Source: a bacterium 210917-DFI.7.65 (lineage in GTDB: Bacteria; Bacillota; Clostridia; Oscillospirales; Oscillospiraceae). From it: DNA of 64,000 bases. Below the pieces are notes generated by a model, which had not been told where the DNA came from, made no database searches, and saw nothing but the letters and a program-made list of their open reading frames with translations. The stretch is from the NCBI GenBank assembly GCA_020555865.1, contig JAJCJJ010000001.1, forward strand, positions 496,001 through 560,000, in the 5' to 3' direction. Below, in pieces: positions 7,354-15,271 of this stretch. The translations under genes were made by a program, and so were the position numbers. How positions within the stretch are numbered: position 1 is the stretch's first letter; each line of letters opens with the position of its first letter.

Positions 7354-9121
7354 GTTTTGGTTCCTCCTTCTTTTGATAGCGGGCCTGGGTCTGGTGATAA
7401 TAGCCAAGCTGGAATGAGCCCTGCTGGGGCAGATTCAACCGGGCGGGATACTCTGTTCCATCCAGTTTGGAAAACAGCTCCGTGAGCTGCTTGTCATAGA
7501 CAATGGACAGCCCCCGGTTGGAGCTGCACAGCTTTTTCAGATGCTTCTGTGCCAGATTGGTCAGCACCGGAAAGATGATAGCCGGAGTGGCGGCTGCGGA
7601 ATTGAAATACTTATCTTTGATGGTGGCGTTGAGGCCTGGATTTGCGGACTCCTGAATGGCTTCCAGGACGGAGAAGAGCCGCCCCAGCGTGTAAGGGATA
7701 TTGTTGGCATCGGGATTGAGAGACACTTGTAAGACCTCCTTCGGTATATCTGGATTTTCGCGGTTTGCCGTTTCACTCAACTTGATATAGTAGGCCTTTA
7801 GGATCGCTGCCCGGCCTCGGGTGACTTCCCGCTCCGCCCGGATGCGCAGGGTCACGCCGTTGAGCAGCGTAGCGGGGTAGCGGGTGTTCAGCAGTACGGC
7901 CCGCAGAACCTCGCCAGCCAGGTCGGGAGCGGGGGATTTATCTCTGGAGTTCTGATTGACCGTCTCGTTGAGCAGCCTCCAGAGAGGTAGCGTCTCAAAT
8001 TTGTCATACGCAGGACGGACGACCTCCAACCGACGGTAGTGGGCCTGGACATTGTCCAGAAACCCTTTGAACGTGTTGTGCAGGAAGAACCGTACGGAAA
8101 GCCGGGCGGCGTTGGGGGAGAGACCCAAGACATAGAAGTCCATATTAGGGTCCAGCTTGTCCTCTTGATAGATCACCGGCTGTCCGGCACAGAGACTTTT
8201 GACCATTCCGCGCAGGTCGCTTTCTGTATAGGAGGGGACGGCGGAGCCGAAAGCAACCCCTTCAAACAGCGCGGCGTAGGCCGGTTTTGCGTTTCTGGAC
8301 CAGCAGACCACTGTGGCGTCACCGATGCGGAACACATGGTCCCGATCCGCCAACAGGTGGTTCAGGGCGGAGGTATAGGCAAAAGAGGCATATTTTCCGG
8401 TGGGCGCATTTAAGTTCTGCTCCTTTCCATAGGAGCAGAAGGCCGGAGCGTTGAAGGATACCAGCGCCGCGCCGCTGGATTGGGCGCCCGCCACGTTTTT
8501 GATAGAGGGATGGATATTTTCGATGGGTCCCATCGCACCGGTGACGAGGCAGATGCCCTGTGGGCCGTCTCCAGCGGCATTGTAGTCATTTTCCCACGCC
8601 TGTTGGATGGCTGGATCATTGTGGACGAAGCCTTCCGCTGTGCGGAAAATTAGGTTTCCGCCAGCAAGAATGCCGTCCAGATGTTCTTGGAGAGCTGGGT
8701 TTTCCCTTGCCTCTTGTGGATCCCAGGTGCGAAAGAACGCCAAAACAGCCTGGGCCGCTGGAGAATCCACATCCTTCAGCAGACTTTCGTGGAGTGCTTT
8801 ACAGGCGGCGAAGCATTCTTGTGTTCGCTGGGATTTGCCTTTGTTGTCGATCCCTAAAAAATAGCTGGAGTTGTCACAAAGAAAATTCGCCGCCACACCA
8901 ACTGTCCGTTTCACAGGGGCAGGGAGTGAAATACTCTGGGGTGCAAGAACCATTTTTTTACCCTTTGCCTGTTTTGTCTGCATAAAGTCGACACGCTCCA
9001 ACGTCCCGTCCATTGCTAGGCAGAGGGCATAGGACACCTTCACCTTTATCCATCCTGGAGCATCGATCTTCCCTTCCCGTTCCAGAGCCTGATAATACTC
9101 AGTCAGCGCTTGAAGGATCAT
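7346..9121 (-). CDS. cas8c: Cascade large subunit Cas8c (Csd1)
   Basis: A 591-residue protein of the usual Csd1 length. It begins MILQALTEYYQALEREGKID and contains the family patterns GPIENIHPSIKNVAGAQSSG, VSFNAPAFCSYGKEQ and SPNAARLSVRFF. Cas8c recognises the PAM and recruits Cas3, and in type I-C an internal start in its 3' part produces the small subunit Cas11c; such an internal start could not be fixed here by eye. It overlaps cas5c by 4 bp (ATGA). Confidence 0.95.
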   Translation of the reverse strand: MILQALTEYYQALEREGKIDAPGWIKVKVSYALCLAMDGTLERVDFMQTKQAKGKKMVLAPQSISLPAPVKRTVGVAANFLCDNSSYFLGIDNKGKSQRTQECFAACKALHESLLKDVDSPAAQAVLAFFRTWDPQEARENPALQEHLDGILAGGNLIFRTAEGFVHNDPAIQQAWENDYNAAGDGPQGICLVTGAMGPIENIHPSIKNVAGAQSSGAALVSFNAPAFCSYGKEQNLNAPTGKYASFAYTSALNHLLADRDHVFRIGDATVVCWSRNAKPAYAALFEGVAFGSAVPSYTESDLRGMVKSLCAGQPVIYQEDKLDPNMDFYVLGLSPNAARLSVRFFLHNTFKGFLDNVQAHYRRLEVVRPAYDKFETLPLWRLLNETVNQNSRDKSPAPDLAGEVLRAVLLNTRYPATLLNGVTLRIRAEREVTRGRAAILKAYYIKLSETANRENPDIPKEVLQVSLNPDANNIPYTLGRLFSVLEAIQESANPGLNATIKDKYFNSAAATPAIIFPVLTNLAQKHLKKLCSSNRGLSIVYDKQLTELFSKLDGTEYPARLNLPQQGSFQLGYYHQTQARYQKKEEPKHV

Positions 9122-9783
9122 CCCCGCACCTCCCCGCTGTTCCGGTCCGGGACGTTCAGAACTCCGTTTTGGAGGGAGCCCCGGAAGAATAGGGGCCGAA
9201 TGTTCTCCGGGTCGGTATAGTCCATGTCGTAGAGCATCCAGCCCAAGTCCTGGGTCTTGTTTTTCAGTTCATCAGGGCATGGGGGGAGTTCCACGCACCA
9301 CCGGAATTGGGCGGGAAATTCCCGGCAGCCGAAGCAGGGCTGGTGATAGAACTGCCCCCGCTGAATGCGTCGCTTCACAATGTCCTGGAATTTTCCAGGG
9401 TTGTCCCCTTCGGCGGCCCGGTCCGTCATATCAAAATGGGCTTCGATCACATAGTGTACGTCCCGCAGCAGCAAGGCGGCCCGCTGCTGAATGTCGTCTG
9501 AGGTGCACAAATACAGCTGTCCCGCCCCCTTTTCCATAACGGTGCGTGCCGTCCGGGCTGGGATTTTGGATTTTATTTCGTTGCGCCGCAGGTTGGTGAA
9601 GCGGATGGGGGTACACACGTGAATCCGGTCAATCGTCCACCGTAGGCCGGGATGCCAATAGATGGCTTCAATCAAACCTCGGGCAGCAGAGGGTGTCATC
9701 ACGTCATAACTGACCCGTTCCACTTTCATCTCCGGACGAGTAAATAGTGCGTAGTCTCCCCAGACTTCGAGGCATATGGGCAT
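9118..9783 (-). CDS. cas5c: Cas5c crRNA-processing endonuclease (type I-C)
   Basis: A 221-residue RAMP protein which in type I-C replaces Cas6. It cuts pre-crRNA at the base of the repeat stem and stays on the 5' handle. The start is the ATG at 9783 because it has a good ribosome site (AAAGGAGTG) 6 bp upstream and gives the family N-terminus MPICLEVWGDYALFTRPEMK; the upstream extension of the open frame covers the promoter region and is not used. Motifs YDVMTPSAARGLIEAIYW and PIRFTNLRRNEIKSK are typical Cas5d/c. It is the first gene of the six-gene cas operon. Confidence 0.96.
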   Translation of the reverse strand: MPICLEVWGDYALFTRPEMKVERVSYDVMTPSAARGLIEAIYWHPGLRWTIDRIHVCTPIRFTNLRRNEIKSKIPARTARTVMEKGAGQLYLCTSDDIQQRAALLLRDVHYVIEAHFDMTDRAAEGDNPGKFQDIVKRRIQRGQFYHQPCFGCREFPAQFRWCVELPPCPDELKNKTQDLGWMLYDMDYTDPENIRPLFFRGSLQNGVLNVPDRNSGEVRG

Positions 9784-9912
9784 GTTTTTCACTCCTTTCA
9801 TTGTAAGTAGATATTTGGTATGGTGGATAGCATGGAGTTGGGACATATTTTTGGAAAACAGAACAAACTCAAATATGCCCCAATGATTCACACTGTCTAT
9901 TTGACAAAATTT

Positions 9913-9941
9913 ACTATATCATATCCAGGTTTTTTCGTCAA
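9913..9941 (-). promoter_or_regulatory. Promoter of the cas5c-cas2 operon
   Basis: On the minus strand, TTGACG (9941-9936), a 17-bp spacer and TATAGT (9918-9913) give a near-consensus sigma-A promoter. The start of transcription would be near 9906, about 120 nt before cas5c. Its -35 box lies inside the partial protospacer of the CRISPR-like RNA (9965-9928). Confidence 0.8.
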
Positions 9942-9965
9942 GTTGATATAAACCTAACTATGGAA
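9928..9965 (-). promoter_or_regulatory. Putative Cascade operator: partial protospacer with TTC PAM over the cas -35 box
   Basis: On the minus strand TTC (9965-9963) is followed by CATAGTTAGGTTTATA (9962-9947). The spacer of the CRISPR-like RNA begins CATAGATAGGTGTAGA. Positions 1-5, 7-11, 13, 14 and 16 agree. Mismatches fall at 6 and 12, the bases that Cascade flips out, then at 15 and from 17 on. A bound Cascade would cover about 9962-9928, including the -35 box at 9941-9936. The match is direct observation; the regulatory role is inference. Confidence 0.75.
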
Positions 9966-9967
9966 AC

Positions 9968-9996
9968 TTGATAATTTTCTTGCAGTATGGTATAAT
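9968..9996 (+). promoter_or_regulatory. Promoter of the CRISPR-like RNA
   Basis: TTGATA (9968-9973), a 17-bp spacer and a perfect TATAAT (9991-9996) on the plus strand, divergent from the cas operon promoter. The predicted first transcribed base (10003) is the first base of the repeat-like element. Confidence 0.85.
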
Positions 9997-10002
9997 CCCA
10001 AT

Positions 10003-10093
10003 GTCGTTGAATTCAACGTGGATTGAAACCATAGATAGGTGTAGACGGGCATATTGACGTAGCGCGAGGGTAAATCTTACCTTCGCGCTACGT
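10003..10093 (+). ncRNA. CRISPR-resembling RNA (CreR-like) predicted to steer Cascade to the cas promoter
   Basis: The plus strand at 10003-10029 reads GTCG, a palindromic stem CGTTGAATTCAACG and the handle TGGATTGAAAC. That is the plan of the local type I-C repeat (GTCG, stem, TGGATTGAAAT) with a different, shorter stem. It is a single copy, not followed by a second repeat. The next bases from 10030 form a spacer-like segment that runs into a strong terminator stem (10057-10093). A sigma-A promoter starts transcription exactly at 10003. The segment partly matches, in register and with a TTC PAM, the cas operon promoter. Known CRISPR-resembling RNAs (CreA, CreR) of other subtypes use partial complementarity to let Cascade repress without DNA cleavage, and I infer the same here. 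A chance degenerate repeat is the alternative. Confidence 0.8.
10057..10093. terminator. Bidirectional terminator of cas3 and the CRISPR-like RNA
   Basis: A 17-bp stem with a single G-T wobble (arms 10057-10073 and 10077-10093, loop ATC) stands 9 bp beyond the cas3 stop. On the plus strand it is followed by TGTTATAATT and would end the CRISPR-like RNA. Confidence 0.85.
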
Positions 10094-10101
10094 TGTTATA
10101 A

Positions 10102-12240
10102 TTAGATAAACAATCCCTTTCCGCTGTCCGCTTTCAGGCTCAAGCCGGTATATTCGGAATAGAGGTCTGGAGTGGAAAGGATTACCGAGCCGTCCTCCAA
10201 CCGCTCCAGATCTCCGGCCTGGTCCAGTGCGTTGAAGTGCTGCTCATAGATGGAAACCCCGTACTGTCCCAGTTGGCGGTATAGGTTTCGACTGTGTTCT
10301 CCGCTCCGCAGCCGCTCGACTAGTCCGGCGCCTTCATCCTTGGGGATATAGACCGTGACGGTAGGGCTGTCGATCAGATGAAACCGCTCGGACACCGTGC
10401 GGAAGGGAAACAATTCAGACTGCATCAGAGGGAGAATCTGCTGCACATCCTGGGCTTCTGCTCCTTTCAAGTCCAGCAGTCTTGTAAAATAGGCGTGAAC
10501 AGCCTCCGGAGAAGTAATATCTTCATAATGGGCCATAGCATCCCGGCCAGCTCCAACGGCAGTGGCAAAGAGGGGCGGTGTGCTGCCCTCGCCTTGGAAC
10601 ACGGTGACGATACTGCGTTCCAGAGGCCGCTTTCCTTCCCGGTTGCACCGTCCGGCGGCCTGGAGGATGGAATCCAGTCCGGCCTCCTCCCGGTAGACGG
10701 CGGGGAAGTCCACATCCACGCCGGCCTCGATCAGGGAAGTGGACACCACCCGGCAGGGAAGCCCCTTGTCCAGGCGGCGGCGGATCTCTTCCAGCTTGGC
10801 CCGGCGGTGAGCGGGATACATGAGGGTGGAGAGATGGAAACACCCCTCGCCCTCCAGCCGCAGAAAGATCTCTTGAGCTGATTTTCGGGAGTTAACAATA
10901 CACAAGACCTGATCCTGCTCCTGGAGTTGTGTGGCAAGTTCCTCATAAGTCATCCGTCCTGCCTGCCGGAAGGTTACGCGCCGGAATACATCCCACAGGA
11001 ATTGCTCCGGCGGGCAGAGTTCCGTGACTGGGAGCTCCGGAGCAAATTCCTGGAAGATGGGGGTCAGTGCCGGTTGGGTGGCGGTGCACAGGACCGCGGA
11101 GACCCGATAGTGCTTGACCAACTGGGTAATGGACCAAACGCAGGGGCGCAGGTAGGGGAGCGGCAACATCTGTGCCTCGTCAAATACAATGACGCTTTGG
11201 GCGATATTGTGGAGTTTCCGGCACTGGGAGGGACGGCAGGAGAAGAGAGATTCAAAAAATTGCACCGCTGTGGTTACGATCACCGGCATATCCCAGGTCT
11301 CGGTAGCACGAGCCAAGCGGGAGGATTCAGGAGTGGCTTCCTGATCCATGTCATAGAGTACGCCCGAGTGGTGCTCTAGAACATAATCCTCCCCCAGGAT
11401 CTCACGGAATTTTTGAGCGGTCTGCTCAATGATGGAAGTGTAAGGGATCACATAGATTATACGAGAAAGGCCCTGTGCTTTAGCTTGAGATAGGGCAAAG
11501 GCCAGAGAGGCCACAGTTTTCCCGCCACCAGTTGGAACGGTCAGCGTGTAGAGGCCAGGGGCACGGCGTTCCCCCTTCTGAATGCACTGCTCTAAAATGG
11601 AGCACCGCTGTGTATTCAGTTCCCCTTTGGGCGGGAACCATCCGGAGATGTAGTTCTGAAGCCGCTGCATCAAAGCATCCATGGATATGTTAGGGTATGC
11701 CATGTGGGGGCTGTTGGCCATAAATTCCGCTGTATCGGAGTAGTCCGCATCCACCAGACAAGAGAAGAGCATGCGAGTGAAAAACATGCCCTCCATCTGT
11801 GGCTCTATAGCATTTGGCAGAGGAGGGGTCGGCAGGGTAAGTTCGGACTGCCAGGCAGCATATTCCGGCAGCCTGCCCTGAAAAGCCCGGTTCATGCGGC
11901 CAAAAAAGGAACTGGAATCTGGGGGGTCTGTTTGACTTCCGCCATCGGGAAGCCCACTGTGATGTCCAGCCACTGCGAACGCTGCATAGGGCTGTCCTAG
12001 CTTAAAACATTCGAAGGCTCCAGCGGTAGCGTGGTCTACCTTTCGACCATCATGTAGCAACCGATTTTGAAATCCGTTGGAATACTTTCCTAGGTCGTGA
12101 GCCAGACCAGCTAGTTCACCTTGTTCTGCGGCACAGAACGCACGTGCAGATGTGCTGCACCGCTGGGCAGTGGACTCCAGATGCTGGAGAACGGTCTGTT
12201 TTCTACCGTCTTCGGTTATATGCGCCAGAAAAAATTCCAT
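10102..12240 (-). CDS. cas3: CRISPR-associated helicase-nuclease Cas3 (type I-C)
   Basis: A 712-residue protein with an N-terminal HD nuclease and a superfamily-2 helicase. HD motifs: H48-D49 (AHDLGKY), H70 (KVDHATAG) and H93-H94 (AGHHSGLP). Helicase: Walker A PTGGGKT at 236-242 and the DExD-type box DEAQ at 354-357, followed by motif-III-like LCTATQPAL and the late motif QAAGRCNREG. The start is the ATG at 12240, which has GAGGAG 10 bp upstream and gives MEFFLAHITEDGRKQT; the open frame extends further but through the promoter. Cas3 is recruited by Cascade and degrades the target strand. It is transcribed apart from cas5c-cas2: it has its own promoter and a terminator. Confidence 0.97.
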   Translation of the reverse strand: MEFFLAHITEDGRKQTVLQHLESTAQRCSTSARAFCAAEQGELAGLAHDLGKYSNGFQNRLLHDGRKVDHATAGAFECFKLGQPYAAFAVAGHHSGLPDGGSQTDPPDSSSFFGRMNRAFQGRLPEYAAWQSELTLPTPPLPNAIEPQMEGMFFTRMLFSCLVDADYSDTAEFMANSPHMAYPNISMDALMQRLQNYISGWFPPKGELNTQRCSILEQCIQKGERRAPGLYTLTVPTGGGKTVASLAFALSQAKAQGLSRIIYVIPYTSIIEQTAQKFREILGEDYVLEHHSGVLYDMDQEATPESSRLARATETWDMPVIVTTAVQFFESLFSCRPSQCRKLHNIAQSVIVFDEAQMLPLPYLRPCVWSITQLVKHYRVSAVLCTATQPALTPIFQEFAPELPVTELCPPEQFLWDVFRRVTFRQAGRMTYEELATQLQEQDQVLCIVNSRKSAQEIFLRLEGEGCFHLSTLMYPAHRRAKLEEIRRRLDKGLPCRVVSTSLIEAGVDVDFPAVYREEAGLDSILQAAGRCNREGKRPLERSIVTVFQGEGSTPPLFATAVGAGRDAMAHYEDITSPEAVHAYFTRLLDLKGAEAQDVQQILPLMQSELFPFRTVSERFHLIDSPTVTVYIPKDEGAGLVERLRSGEHSRNLYRQLGQYGVSIYEQHFNALDQAGDLERLEDGSVILSTPDLYSEYTGLSLKADSGKGLFI

Positions 12241-12266
12241 ATGGATCAAAGTCTCCTCAAAAAATT

Positions 12267-12326
12267 GGTAAAAGGAAAATTTTATCTTCCTTTTACCAGT
12301 ATACAGCATTATCCTAAAAATTCCAA
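12267..12326 (-). promoter_or_regulatory. cas3 promoter with an inverted repeat at the transcript start
   Basis: On the minus strand TTGGAA (12326-12321), a 17-bp spacer and TATACT (12303-12298) form a promoter. Directly downstream a perfect 11-bp inverted repeat (GGTAAAAGGAA, arms 12297-12287 and 12277-12267) spans the likely start site and is followed by TTTTTT and the cas3 ribosome site. It may be a repressor operator or a 5' RNA hairpin. Confidence 0.65.
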
Positions 12327-12411
12327 TGCATTTCGCTCGGCGGATCATTCTCGCCGGGTTGGCGTTTTCACACTAAAATATAGTCAATGCAGGACTCCAC
12401 CATTTCACGGG

Positions 12412-12774
12412 TCAGGTGCTCCAGATGGCGTAACACTGGATCAGGTTCCGGCGGTTGGTGAGGATGCTACGGATATTGTCTGAGATATCCTCCAGGTACC
12501 ACTCGTTTACCAAGCCGTTGATTTGGCGGGACTTTTTTCTTTTCCTTGTTGTCGGTATCTGCGTTATCCACAATGCTGACAAAACGGATTCCCCGTAGGT
12601 GGAAAAGCCCATGTAGTCATCGTTGCTGTAAATGTGAAACACTTCCCGGCCCTGCTGTATGACGTACTGCAGAAGCATGGACTTCTGGTTTTGTATGCTG
12701 GCACTGTTGTCCTCGGCGGAGCTCTTATTCCGGTATTCTTCCAATAGGCGGCAGTAGGTTGCGGATTTGGACAT
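12412..12774 (-). pseudogene. Large serine recombinase, internally deleted remnant
   Basis: A 120-codon frame. Its first half (ATYCRLLEEYRNKSSAEDNS then IQNQKSMLLQYV) matches the N-terminal resolvase pattern of large serine recombinases carried by clostridial mobilizable transposons, with divergence in the usual catalytic neighbourhood. The second half (KSRQINGLVNEWYLEDISDN) matches a segment normally well downstream. The joining of two distant segments and the short length show internal deletion, so it should be inactive. It marks the former integration end of a mobile element next to the CRISPR locus. Confidence 0.7.
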
Positions 12775-12841
12775 TGGACATCGCTCCTATAAAAAATGCG
12801 GCCCTCTGACTATACTCGTCAGGAAACCGCTTTTGTGGCTG

Positions 12842-12991
12842 TTACTGGAGCCCTGCTGCAATGGAGTTGGAATGCTCCATCTGGTTGAACAGCTGGATTG
12901 AGATTTTGGTGTAGCGCTCCGCTGTCAGGGAAGTCTCGGGTTTCCGGAATACGCTCCGGCAGGATGGAGTAGGAATAGGCAGTCGGTTCAT
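12842..12991 (-). CDS. Small mobile-element protein of unknown function
   Basis: A 49-codon frame, ATG 12991-12989 to TAA 12844-12842, with AAGGAG 10 bp upstream of the start. It reads MNRLPIPTPSCRSVFRKPET and continues TAERYTKISIQLFNQMEHSN. The good ribosome site and its position between a recombinase relic and a MobC-like gene suggest a true small gene of the element. I do not recognise the family. Confidence 0.55.
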   Translation of the reverse strand: MNRLPIPTPSCRSVFRKPETSLTAERYTKISIQLFNQMEHSNSIAAGLQ

Positions 12992-13035
12992 AAAGGGTAT
13001 GCTCCTTTCTTAATCATTTTATGATTGCTGTTTCT

Positions 13036-13338
13036 CTAATAGGATGTTTGATTATTTTTCTGGCTGGTGGCTTCCCCGATAGACTGCCGAAGCTGTTCCT
13101 CCAAGCTGCTTAGTCTCTCGCACAGCTCCTCATTCCCATCCAATTCTTGAACCGTGTTTGCCAAGTTACAAAGCAGTTGAGCTAAATTGCGGTTGATGAG
13201 TTCCTGATTTGGATCCTCATTGAGGCATCGGTGCCGGATATAGGCAGAGCGATCCATTCCAACCTTTTTGGCCGATGCGGTGATGTGCCGCAGTTTATCT
13301 GGTGTAAGATACACCGGTATTGGTTTTCTTTTTCTCAT
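13036..13338 (-). CDS. MobC-like relaxosome accessory protein
   Basis: A 100-residue protein. The N-terminus MRKRKPIPVYLTPDKLRHI followed by AKKVGMDRSAYIRHRCL is a ribbon-helix-helix type DNA-binding start seen in plasmid mobilization (MobC/relaxosome) proteins. The C-terminal half (QELDGNEELCERLSSLEEQL) looks like a short coiled coil. In intact elements it would sit in front of a relaxase gene that it helps load at oriT. No relaxase is visible here, so the element is incomplete. The call rests on pattern only. Confidence 0.6.
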   Translation of the reverse strand: MRKRKPIPVYLTPDKLRHITASAKKVGMDRSAYIRHRCLNEDPNQELINRNLAQLLCNLANTVQELDGNEELCERLSSLEEQLRQSIGEATSQKNNQTSY

Positions 13339-13600
13339 TGTGAGTTCGTTTCACTCCTTATTTAGTATGATTTCCGCAAGCGGGGAATGCCCCCACTATT
13401 TCTGTGCAGTGAGCATTCCCAGGGGAACCCGTTATGGACTATGTTGAAATGGTATAATTTTTATAAGCCCCAGAAAACCCAAGAGGGCAAAGGAGGCGCG
13501 GGCAACGTGGTGACATCCATATCTCAAGAAGACGTATGGTTGGCGGAAAGTTTTTGGGAAGACTGCGGCAAAGAACTTCTGATTCGTCTTTCCATAAACA

Positions 13601-14094
13601 ATGTTCCGTTTTACCAGCTATCCTCTCAGAGTCCATATGCAGCGAACGAGGTTTCCAGTCTTTGTAAATATGTATATCGTAATAAGCGTGGAGAACATCG
13701 CGCGAGATGGCTTACGAATCACCCGAAGAAAGGAATTAGTGGGAAAAACTTGTGTATTTGACTTAGAGGAACCGATGATGATTGTGGGATATATCATTCG
13801 GGTCAGGGGAAATAAAGGGGTGCTCCCCACATACTTATCTGCGGTTCTTAATTCCCAATATGGAAAACAGACATTAGCGGATATGTGTAAAGCCATCGTT
13901 GGACAAGCAAATATGAACGCGCAAGAATTACAAGATACAGCAATTCTTATCCCATCAATCGAATTGCAGGAAAAATTTTCAAGCTCCGCTGAAACCGTCA
14001 AAAAATCAAAATTGACGATTTAACAAAGTCTTGATAAACTGGAAGTACTGAAAAAGGCGTTGATGCAGCAATATTTTGAGCGAGGAGATGCGTA
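13601..14094 (+). pseudogene. Type I restriction specificity subunit (HsdS), C-terminal relic
   Basis: The frame contains ENIARDGLRITRRKELVGK, then GYIIRVRGNKGVLPTYLSAV and IVGQANMNAQELQDTAIL, the typical end of an HsdS target-recognition domain. After a frameshift near 14020, LDKLEVLKKALMQQYFERGD continues to TAA 14092-14094, the conserved coiled-coil end of HsdS. The N-terminal half, hsdR and hsdM are missing. Upstream (about 13440-13600) a frame without recognisable similarity precedes it. The stop is followed immediately by the ATG of the next gene, so the two were probably coupled once. Confidence 0.75.
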
Positions 14095-14823
14095 ATGCAG
14101 TGTGGATTTTATCAATTTTTAAAAAAGCATTGGCTGGTAATTCTTGTCTTACTGGCAATTCCAATTATATTTGTCCTGTTGTTGGCATGTCTTGCATTTT
14201 GCGATATTATAGAGATTGAAGATTCTGATTGGATTTCCCTTGCAGGAGCAGTATTAACCTATATTGGAACAACATTGGTCAGCGCTGTAGCAATCTATCA
14301 ATCAGAAAAAGCAAACCAGTTGAGCGAACAAGTCTACCAGTTAAGTGAACGGGACTACTACCCGACATTCGCAATTAAAGAAATAGCAAAAATCGCTCTT
14401 TGCCGATGTGCTTATGATGAGGCTACGCATGAAAGAATTTTAAAAGATCGAGTGACGTTCTGTAATGTTGACGCAACTCCGGAGCGCTGTGTAGGGTATC
14501 AACTTTGCATAAAAAATTTTAGTAATTATCCTATAACCGCTATCACATGCAGTACTACATATAAAGTCGGACGAACTCGCTTGCCGGAGACATTAACAGA
14601 AAATATTGAAACACTTATCCCGCCACAGAAATCGCATGAGTTCTTACTTTGCAATACCCCGCATTTTTGTTATGATGGCGAATGGATTATATTTAACCTT
14701 ACCTGCAAAAATATTTTTGATTACTCCACTCAGATGGAATTAAAAATCAGAAATATTTCAGCTCCCAATAAGACGAATTCCACAGTAGACGCAGTAGAAT
14801 ATAAATGTAGAATTTTAAAATAA
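14095..14823 (+). CDS. Two-TM hypothetical protein
   Basis: A 242-residue protein I do not recognise. Hydrophobic segments lie at about residues 12-36 and 46-68 (ISLAGAVLTYIGTTLVSAVA), followed by a short heptad-like stretch (QSEKANQLSEQVYQLSE) and a soluble C-terminal domain of about 150 residues with several cysteines. The start codon abuts the hsdS relic stop. A strong terminator follows. It is AT-rich like the rest of this accessory segment. Small membrane proteins appended to restriction or defence genes are common, but nothing in the sequence shows its job. Confidence 0.65.
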   Translation: MQCGFYQFLKKHWLVILVLLAIPIIFVLLLACLAFCDIIEIEDSDWISLAGAVLTYIGTTLVSAVAIYQSEKANQLSEQVYQLSERDYYPTFAIKEIAKIALCRCAYDEATHERILKDRVTFCNVDATPERCVGYQLCIKNFSNYPITAITCSTTYKVGRTRLPETLTENIETLIPPQKSHEFLLCNTPHFCYDGEWIIFNLTCKNIFDYSTQMELKIRNISAPNKTNSTVDAVEYKCRILK

Positions 14824-14868
14824 AGTCTTCTGAATGCGGCGGCGTAAAGTCGTACCCATATCATAAAC

Positions 14869-14905
14869 AACGGGTTTGGCCTTTCGGCCAAGCCCGTTAT
14901 TTTAC
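14869..14905 (+). terminator. Intrinsic terminator
   Basis: ACGGGTTTGGCC (14870-14881) pairs with GGCCAAGCCCGT (14886-14897) around a TTTC loop and is followed by TTATTTTA. Confidence 0.85.
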
Positions 14906-15194
14906 TTCGTAGAATGAAAAGTCTTCGCAGAATCGCTGGACGCATGAGAAACATACGAAATGAGGCCAAGTGTCGTGTTGTTTTCATGCTCCCCAACGCA
15001 GTGTGCGGCAAGTCACTGAATGTTCTGAATCAAAATGTGCAGGTGAAACGAGCGGTCGATTTTAGTGCTGGATAAAGGATGGGGGAGCAAACGCCCCTCC
15101 TGCCGGTTATACTGTCCCGCGAAGCGGGGCAGGGGAAACGGGCCGGCAGTGAGGCGTGCAGACAATTTTCAGAATTTCAGATTTTCATCTTCAG
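14906..15194. other. Intergenic stretch without a supported gene
   Basis: About 290 bp between two terminators. A plus-strand frame near 14912-15076 (starting MKSLRRIAGRMRNIR) is open, but has no ribosome site or family resemblance. The junction between accessory DNA and the surface-protein region probably lies here. Confidence 0.4.
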
Positions 15195-15240
15195 AAAAAA
15201 GGTCGGCCGGGGAGGTTATCCTCTCCGGCCGGCCTTTTTC
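15195..15240 (-). terminator. Terminator of the giant surface-protein gene
   Basis: A very stable 19-20-bp stem (GGCCGGCCGGAGAGG against CCTCCCCGGCCGACC on the minus strand) followed by TTTTT, 32 bp after the stop codon at 15272. Confidence 0.9.
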
Positions 15241-15271
15241 TATTGTTTCTGCGGCGCAGTTCCTGCACGGA

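Noticed and set aside
6112..7485. 457-codon plus-strand frame
   Set aside because: Antisense to cas4, cas7 and the end of cas8c, whose protein families are certain.
12298..12326. cas3 promoter as a second target of the CRISPR-like RNA
   Set aside because: No TTC followed by the CATAG seed is present around the cas3 promoter.
14730..15011. 93-codon minus-strand frame
   Set aside because: It overlaps the end of the two-TM gene and a terminator and has no family resemblance.
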